From Pomphorhynchus laevis (taxonomy: Eukaryota > Acanthocephala > Palaeacanthocephala > Echinorhynchida > Pomphorhynchidae): 64,000 nt of DNA. A program made the position numbers and the translations under genes. Positions 58,501 through 64,000 of this stretch are shown piece after piece. Below the pieces are notes generated by a model. That model saw only the letters and a program-made list of their open reading frames with translations. It did not search any database and had not been told where the DNA came from. Position 1 is the stretch's first letter, and each line of letters starts with the position of its first letter. The DNA lies in NCBI GenBank assembly GCA_012934845.2, contig WNNJ02002381.1, positions 186,001 to 250,000 of the forward strand, given 5' to 3'.

Positions 58501-61500
58501 ATCAAAAGGATTATAGGTCATCAGGATGAACTTATATGCTTGGGGAAATTGTTTAACTTGCTTGAAAATAATCAAAATAGCAATAATGTCGTATCAATTA
58601 AACATAGTTTCAGTATTTCCGACAAAGGTTATATTTATAAAATTAAAATTTATAATTTAAATTTAAAATAAAACCCAATAAACAAATATTTCTGGCAGAC
58701 TTCATATTACCGGGGAAACAAAGTTCACGGGTTAATAATAACCTGTCAGTGGAACAAATCTGATCAGATAAATAAATCTAGGTATTATATACTTTATATA
58801 AATAAAAATAAAGATAAATAATAAATAATTTTATAAAATGTTATACAATTTATATTTATATCAAGTAAAAATTTAAAATTGAAATTTAAAATAAAATTCA
58901 ATATTTATGAATTGATTAATAAATAACAGACGATGTATAAGAATAAGGATTAGAGGTCATCAGAAGGAAGTGCTATGTTATCAGATTTCGGCTACTATTC
59001 ATCAACCTAACATATCAGCGAAGCTATTGACGTATTTCCTCTGATAAAATTTGATTATCTAGTGTATCTTATTCAAATACAAAGTATATTATTTATTATC
59101 CATAAACATTACATTATAATTAAAATTTAAAATAAAACCCAATAAACAAATATTTCTGGCAGAGTTCATATTACCGGGGAAACAAAGTTCACGGGTTAAT
59201 AATAACCTGTCAGTGGAACAAATCAATAGTTTATATAAATTATTTATATAATTTATATCAAGTAAAAATAAAAAATCGAAATTTAAAATAAAAGTCATTA
59301 TTATGAATTGATTAATAAATAACAGACGTTGTATCAGAATAAGAATTAGAGGTCATCAGGAGGAACTGCTATGCTATCAGGTTTCGGCCCCTAACTCCTC
59401 TACCCAACATAGCAGCGGGGCCAAATACATGCTAATGATGTATTTCCTCTGAAATAACTATCTAGTATCTTATTCAAATACAAAGTATATTATTTATTAT
59501 CCATCCATAACATTTTCCTTAATAATATTTTGTTGATTTATACATCTTTATTATATGAAATATAAATAAACTTACTAAGTAAGTTTATTTATAAACTTAC
59601 TTAGTAAGTAAGCATCAAACTTACTTACAAATAATCAAAATAACAATAATGTCGTATCAATAATACCATAGTTTCAGTATTTTTAACAGACGTTATATTA
59701 TTAGGAAAACAATGTCTACAGGTCAATAATAACTTGTCAGTAGAACAAATCAGATAACTGAGTTATCTGATATAATATTTCACAACTTATATCAAGGTAA
59801 AATTTAAGATTGAAATTTAAAATAAAAGTCAATTTTTATGAATTGACTAATAAATAATATGTATCAATTTCGACGTATCAAAATAAGGATTAGAGGTGAT
59901 CAGAAGAAACTGCTATGTTATCAGGTTTCGACACATATTCTCGTAATAATTTCATCATATAAGAATCATTTTATAAGAAATATAAATAAAATTTATCAAA
60001 CTTGCTTGTTATATTGACGGAAAAACAAAGTCCACATGTGAATTAATGATTCCGCTTATTATGCTATTTATCATCAAATATGTTTTTGATTAGCTTTAAA
60101 ATTAAGTATTGAAGTTCAAATTATTCTATGGTTATATAGTATTTTATTTGTAATGATTTACTTCAAACTAGCGGCCAACATTATTTCATATTTTGTCAAG
60201 TATTTGAACGTATCGTATTTAAACTCAAGTCGCATATCATGTTATATTACATGTTATATTATATAGTACATTGTAAATATTATACTATATTTTATTGGAA
60301 TCCAAAATTACATAAAAATCCAATAAAACATAGGTTCATATGTAGTGCGTTTAAATGTACATTAAAACCACTTTCTGTCTATATGAATAAAATACTTAAA
60401 GTAATTAAAGCACACTTTAAAAAATATTGCAAGGTAATCGAAATTAATACTGGTATAAAACACTATTTCAGTATTAATTCTACAAAAGAATTTTTAGAAC
60501 AGACAAAAGGAATAAATTTTCAAAATATAAATACATACGATTTTAGTACGCTTTATACAAATCTAGATTTAGTAGATATTAAAGAAGCGTTAGTAAAATT
60601 AATTAATCTTATATTCGGAAAAAGATATACATATATATGTTATAATAATTATAACGCCTATCTAACAAAAATTAAACCATCAAATAAATATAAATATATG
60701 GATAAAATTGAATTAATAGAATCCTTAAATATTTTGATAAATCAAAATTATTTAAAAGTAGGGACATCTATATTTAGACAAGTAAAAGGTGTTCCAATGG
60801 GTGGTAATAGTAGCCCAATTATAGCTGACTTGTTTTTAAGCTTTATAGAATATGAATTTGTTCATAACTGTGTAAACTAAATCTAAACAATATAAATATA
60901 TGAAATATATGTTTCGATACATTGATGATATATGTGTATTTAATTCTAATAATTTTTATTCAATTAGTGAACAAATTTATCCAGAAAGCCTTATTCTTAA
61001 CAAAACCAATATTAATGATAAAGAAGGTGTATATCTAGATATGAACATTAAATTAACATTAACTAAAACTACTATTAATTTATATCGTAAAGATGACATA
61101 TTTAAATTTACAAGAAACATATTTTTGCATGAGCATTCATGCATACCATATAATATAAAATATAATACATTAAATAATGAAATTTTAAGAATTGCAACAA
61201 TATGTAATGATATTGGCTTTCTTCAAAATCATTTAAATAATTTAATAGATACATATTTTAAACTAGGTTACTATAAAAATAACATCAAGCAGAAAATAGT
61301 AAAATATATAAATCAACACAATAATATAAAGAATAAATTTAAACTCTTAAGTGGCAAATTTTTATGGATGGATAATAAATAATATACTTTGTATTAGAAT
61401 AAGATACTAGATAGTTATTTCAGAGGAAATACATCATTAGCATGTATTTGGCCCCGCTGCTATGTTGGGTAGAGGAGTTAGGGGCCGAAACCTGATAGCA

Positions 61501-62550
61501 TAGCAGTTCCTCCTGATGACCTCTAATTCTTATTCTGATACAACGTCTGTTATTTATTAGTCAATTCATAAAAATGACGTTTATTTTAAATTTCAATTTT
61601 TTATTTTAACTTGATTTAAATTATAGAAAATCTAAAAACAATTATTAATTTTATTATTTAATTATTAAATTTTGATTTAGCATTATTATGTTTTATTTTA
61701 GAATTATATTAAATACGTAGACTCAGTTAGCTGATTTGATTTGATATAATATACAATTATGAATAACGATATACAATACACGATTGTATATAGTGTTTCG
61801 ATATCCTTTTCGCGATAATCATATAATTCTCAAAATTACTTTTGTTCAGTCGTGCCAAGTAATAATATTAGATAAAAGCACATTATCATGAGTTTATTTT
61901 GAATTAAGTTTTACAAAATATAATCACATCTAAAATGTTGGTGGTTTGGATTACTTGCCTGATCATTAGCATAACTTGCAGTAGGCACTTGGTTGTATGG
62001 ATCTTCGGGTAGCTATTAAACAAGCGTAATGAGTTAATTAAAATATAGTGTTATTAACCGGTGGAACTCCCATTTCTGCCATGTCCATTAAAAATACCAA
62101 ATTCCGATGTAACGTTCTCAGATACCTTCAAATGAAAAAGATTTGAAATTCAACTGTAACTGAGCATTATAATATTGTTAATTACTCGGAACTGGGTTAA
62201 TAAAAAATAATTAACTATTTTTGTTTTAGATATGACTAGGCATCATAAGTTGGTTACAGTAAGTAAAGATCTGAAGCCGTCAAGAAATTTATTTTCAATC
62301 CTTTAGTTGATCCAGTTCCAAGTAAAAAACGTTTATGAAAATAAATCAAGTATTTATTATTACTCCATTGATTCACTTCCATGTCCACCACTCTGTAGGC
62401 CTGCTATTGTCTGTATAAGATAATGGTTTTCTTCCAGCAACTATGATAACAGTTAAGAATTGAAAGGAATCAATGCGTTACCTTCTGCGCAGTTTCGTTG
62501 CTAGTATTGTCAGGGTTAACTAAATGAGCTGGTGCAAATATATCAGACAT
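55535..62550 (-). CDS. SS18/SSXT-like chromatin-remodelling subunit, six exons
   Basis: Exons on the - strand: 62550-62482, 62440-62364, 62125-62059, 62012-61959, 55828-55668 and 55622-55535. Phases agree at each junction and give 171 residues. The SNH domain lies at about residues 20-72: KLLEENHYLIQTIAGLQSGG, then YLRTLHRNLVFLMDMAEM and a Pro-rich turn, matching the human SS18 blocks LIQCI and LHTNLVYLATIAD. The rest is Met/Gln/Asp-rich (DNAQMSQMQDTYEQ), as in SS18 tails, though shorter. SS18 binds the BRM/BRG1 ATPase in SWI/SNF (BAF) complexes. Introns of 41, 46 and 45 bp contrast with one of about 6.1 kb that uses a GC donor (CAG|GCAAGT) and contains a Tc1-like transposon and PLE copies. 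Alternatively the fourth exon reads on to a stop at 61911, and the last two exons form a separate gene. Confidence 0.6.
56405..56976 (+). repeat. Left 22-bp repeat array of the Tc1-like element
   Basis: About 26 copies of ATAGACCCCTATTTGCATTA plus TT, with CTATTT and CTTTTT variants interspersed and a few short copies. The variants are arranged irregularly, which suggests unequal exchange within the array rather than a single burst. It is about twice as long as the right array. Confidence 0.95.
57066..58116 (-). pseudogene. Tc1/IS630-like DD34E transposase, one frameshift
   Basis: The N-terminal part (58116-57850) holds a helix-turn-helix: LTFKDMSSILNLSKSTVKRL. The catalytic part (57875-57066) shows LIFLDESGFNLHL (first Asp), KYVIMDNASIHKT (second Asp) and PPYSPQLNPIEEFFACLK (Glu). 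There are 34 residues between the second Asp and the Glu, i.e. DD34E as in Tc1. The C-terminus ends near 57066. The two frames overlap around 57850-57875 and need a single frameshift, so this copy encodes no full enzyme as read. All three catalytic residues are kept and the decay looks slight, so the element is probably young. Confidence 0.9.
58160..58450 (-). repeat. Right 22-bp repeat array of the Tc1-like element
   Basis: About 13 copies of AATGCAAATAGGGGTCTATA plus AT, the complement of the left array. The unit touching the transposase side runs directly into the inner inverted repeat CCTGAAGGAGGGGTC. Confidence 0.95.
58457..60060 (-). repeat. Cluster of partial Penelope-like terminal repeats
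   Basis: At least four incomplete copies on the - strand lie end to end: pieces at 58457-58790, 58920-59110, 59140-59520 and 59640-59945. Landmarks are AGGTCATCAG(G/A)(A/T/G)GGAA, the TTTCGGCCCCTAAC block (59380-59420), TATTTCCTCTGATAAAA and the edge AATCAGATAACTGAGT. Three copies keep part of the RT stop region (ATTATTTATTATCCAT). The conserved RNA fold is intact at 59345-59455 and strongly diverged at 58945-59055. Confidence 0.8.
60239..61382 (+). mobile_element. Penelope-like element reverse transcriptase (5' truncated)
   Basis: Two consecutive frames (60239-60880 and 60900-61382) carry most of a PLE RT. FYWNPKLHKNPIKHRFI is the PLE-specific entry block. INTYDFSTLYTNL is motif A, RQVKGVPMGGNSSPIIADLF is motif B and FRYIDDICVF is motif C. 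NLYRKDDIFKFTRNIF and a thumb ending GKFLWMDNK and stop follow. No GIY-YIG endonuclease follows the RT, and the N-terminus upstream of the PKLHK block is missing. The thumb resembles PLE groups whose endonuclease is N-terminal or absent (Naiad/Hydra-like or EN-minus); that is inference. The copy is broken and lies on the opposite strand within the SS18-like long intron. Confidence 0.88.
61383..61745 (+). repeat. Downstream terminal repeat of the Penelope-like element
   Basis: This directly follows the RT stop. It contains the conserved RNA fold (61422-61524), then CAACGTCTGTTATTTATTAG, a long AT-rich part, and the edge TACGTAGACTCAGTTAGCTG (61709-61728). The same order is found in at least five other places in the window on either strand. 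PLEs are known for such LTR-like repeats, often partial or tandem. Confidence 0.8.
61422..61524 (+). ncRNA. Conserved pseudoknotted RNA fold in PLE terminal repeat
   Basis: GGCCCC (61450-61455) pairs with GGGGCC (61481-61486), and CTGCTATG (61457-61464) pairs with CATAGCAG (61499-61506). The two perfect stems interleave. An outer stem AGAGG (61422-61426) with CCTCT (61520-61524) and a hairpin AATACAT/ATGTATT surround them. A GAAA and a CTGATGA lie at the outer-stem junction in an order that recalls a hammerhead opened in stem II, but one base is extra and stem I pairs poorly. Copies at 42385-42500 and 59345-59455 keep the pairs. Diverged copies at 20255-20345 and 58945-59055 change bases and keep shorter pairing. 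PLEs are known to carry hammerheads; whether this one cleaves is unknown. Confidence 0.55.
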
Positions 62551-62629
62551 CTACAGAAACAAAAGTGATAGCGTAACATTTTATTGCCTGGAAAATAATT
62601 TAATAATAAATTGCTAAGATGTTTACACC

Positions 62630-62701
62630 ATGAAAAAAATCATTGTGCTATTATCTGTAGTGGCATTGGTTTTTCAAGTTGGAGCTTTCAAGCCTTTTTA
62701 A
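62630..62701 (+). CDS. Small ORF resembling a signal peptide
   Basis: A 23-codon frame: MKKIIVLLSVVALVFQVGAF, then KPF and stop. Two Lys, a hydrophobic core of about 12 residues and a small-residue GA near the end are the layout of a secretory signal peptide. It lies 80 bases from the SS18-like start on the other strand, so the two would be divergent. No downstream exon with a compatible donor was found, and AT-rich DNA yields hydrophobic frames by chance, so this is tentative. Confidence 0.25.
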   Translation: MKKIIVLLSVVALVFQVGAFKPF

Positions 62702-63236
62702 AACAATTTAACATTTTACACTGTTCTAAAGCCTGCATCAACAGTAGAAATATTATGATGGAGGGATAAATGTAATTTTTAATAAAATGTAATTTTTAAT
62801 TATAAATGCAAATTTTATAAAAGTTATTGCATACTTTATTAAAACTTATTATTTCTGTTATTTTTTAATTTATTTATCAAATTCTTCCGGACTCAAATAT
62901 AAATTTTTTAAATTTCTAAAAAGCGATTATTATTGTCAAAATTGATGTTTTATTAAAAAAATCAAATTGTCTACTAAATAGATTAAATTTAGAAATTTAA
63001 AAATTGTAAAAATAATTATAACTAATGATACAGGTTATTACACAATTATTACAATGAGTTTATAAATGGGAAAAATATCACATTGGTTAAAAAAATTGTC
63101 TTGATTAGTAAATACTTACAATTGAAGATTAAAACTTATAGATTTCAAAGTTTATAAGTGTTCAAGCATATTACAATATAATGATATAAAATAATATAAC
63201 CACATTTTCAATCAGACAACGACAACGATCGAATAA
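62702..63236. other. AT-rich intergenic stretch
   Basis: No gene recognised. It separates the divergent start region of the SS18-like gene from the LINE fragment at the window edge. Confidence 0.5.
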
Positions 63237-64000
63237 ATGGATACCGGCGGAACTGAAGAAAGTGACAAGACAGATTCAAAACTAATAACACAAGTGCAAT
63301 GCTCCGTATGTTGCAGGGACTTCATGCCGACTGCTAACGACTGGTCCGCCAGCACAACCGCGGATCAACTTGCCCTGGATCCGGCAAGCCACCTTCCATT
63401 CCCAAACAAATCAATGCAGCTGCCGTATCGGATAGCAATCCTGTCATTCTCAACTCATGCAACATAAGTTCGATAATGTTGTCCGAACTTCTGCGCACGA
63501 ACTTTTACTTGGTTCGGCGAATACCACGTGCAGCGAGGCCTACTGTTGCCAACAAACTTGAAGGACTAATAAACGCAGTGAATACTCGCCCGCTAGACGA
63601 CACCCCTTGCAGGCAGCTTCTCGGATTTGCTCAATCGGCCTTGTGTGTACCTCGATTGGCCGGGGTAGTGGTTTGGCATCACTATGCTCAAGCTGAAAAC
63701 AGCGTGTACGTCGTACAATGTAATTCCTATCATCACAACCAGAACCCAAAGGAATAAACCTGCAGATCTCTGCACGATCAGCTTCAAAATAAGGTCTGAA
63801 AAGTTGGAGGACGGCGATGTTCCTGGAGCGTTTCTATTGCTAGCTTACAATGATCAGTGGATTTGTCCAGACCCACAAACTACCGACCGGGAACGAATCG
63901 TCGGAATCACGAAGTTGGTCCGTTTATTTCGGGACCTTAGATCTTGTTGGCTCTCCGATCATTTCCACCTACTTCCTCAGGGGGTGCGGACGGCCCAAGT
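63237..64000 (+). mobile_element. LINE fragment running off the window (region before the RT)
   Basis: Base composition changes sharply to balanced GC. Two frames, 63237-63467 and 63476-63757, then a third to the edge, carry QCSVCCRDF (possible zinc ligands near residue 25), VANKLEGLINAVNTRP, LLGFAQSALCVPRLAG and, near 63790-63860, KLEDGDVPGAFLLLAYNDQW. These blocks recall the segment just before the RT in a widespread group of invertebrate LINEs (K-L-x-D-G-D-V-x-G-A-x-R-L-L). The RT itself would lie beyond 64000. The copy appears frameshifted. The family call is from memory of motifs. Confidence 0.6.

Overview
This window comes from a strongly AT-rich animal nuclear genome. Spliced host genes with GT-AG introns, a eukaryotic tRNA with internal promoter boxes, LINEs, Penelope-like retroelements (PLEs) and Tc1/mariner transposons rule out a prokaryote. 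Introns fall in two size classes, about 41-50 bp and several hundred bp to kilobases. The species cannot be named from sequence alone.

Three host genes were assembled exon by exon, and the reading phase agrees at every proposed junction. A COP9 signalosome subunit 8-like gene lies on the + strand (17841-29978, N-terminus incomplete). A KRI1 ribosome-biogenesis gene of 18 exons lies on the + strand (33285-47293, 586 residues). An SS18/SSXT-like chromatin-remodelling subunit lies on the - strand (62550-55535, 171 residues). A tRNA-Val(TAC) is at 48343-48415 and an orphan coding exon is at 30437-30571 (-). Long introns of the host genes hold satellites, LINE pieces, PLE pieces and a complete-looking DNA transposon.

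The first 15 kb is almost all LINE sequence. It holds a broken reverse transcriptase fragment, an apparently intact 840-residue endonuclease-RT ORF with a structured GC-rich leader (2024-4546), a 13-bp minisatellite followed by a CR1/L2-like LINE (about 5300-9290), and truncated LINE copies on both strands to 15.1 kb. Later elements are an RTE-like LINE with an internal tandem duplication (48.9-53.2 kb), a DD41D mariner (31685-32977), a DD34E Tc1-like element with inverted 22-bp repeat arrays for ends (about 56396-58456), at least two PLE families, and another LINE entering the right edge (63237-64000).

The most notable signals are RNA structures. A compact motif with every core element of a hammerhead ribozyme lies at 23706-23747 (-), inside a palindromic repeat in the CSN8-like gene. 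A pseudoknot-capable RNA fold recurs in the terminal repeats of the main PLE family (best copy 61422-61524). A second, unrelated pseudoknot lies at 23367-23423. A higher-order satellite (299-bp units made partly of 49-bp subunits) fills a CSN8-like intron at about 26.04-28.5 kb.
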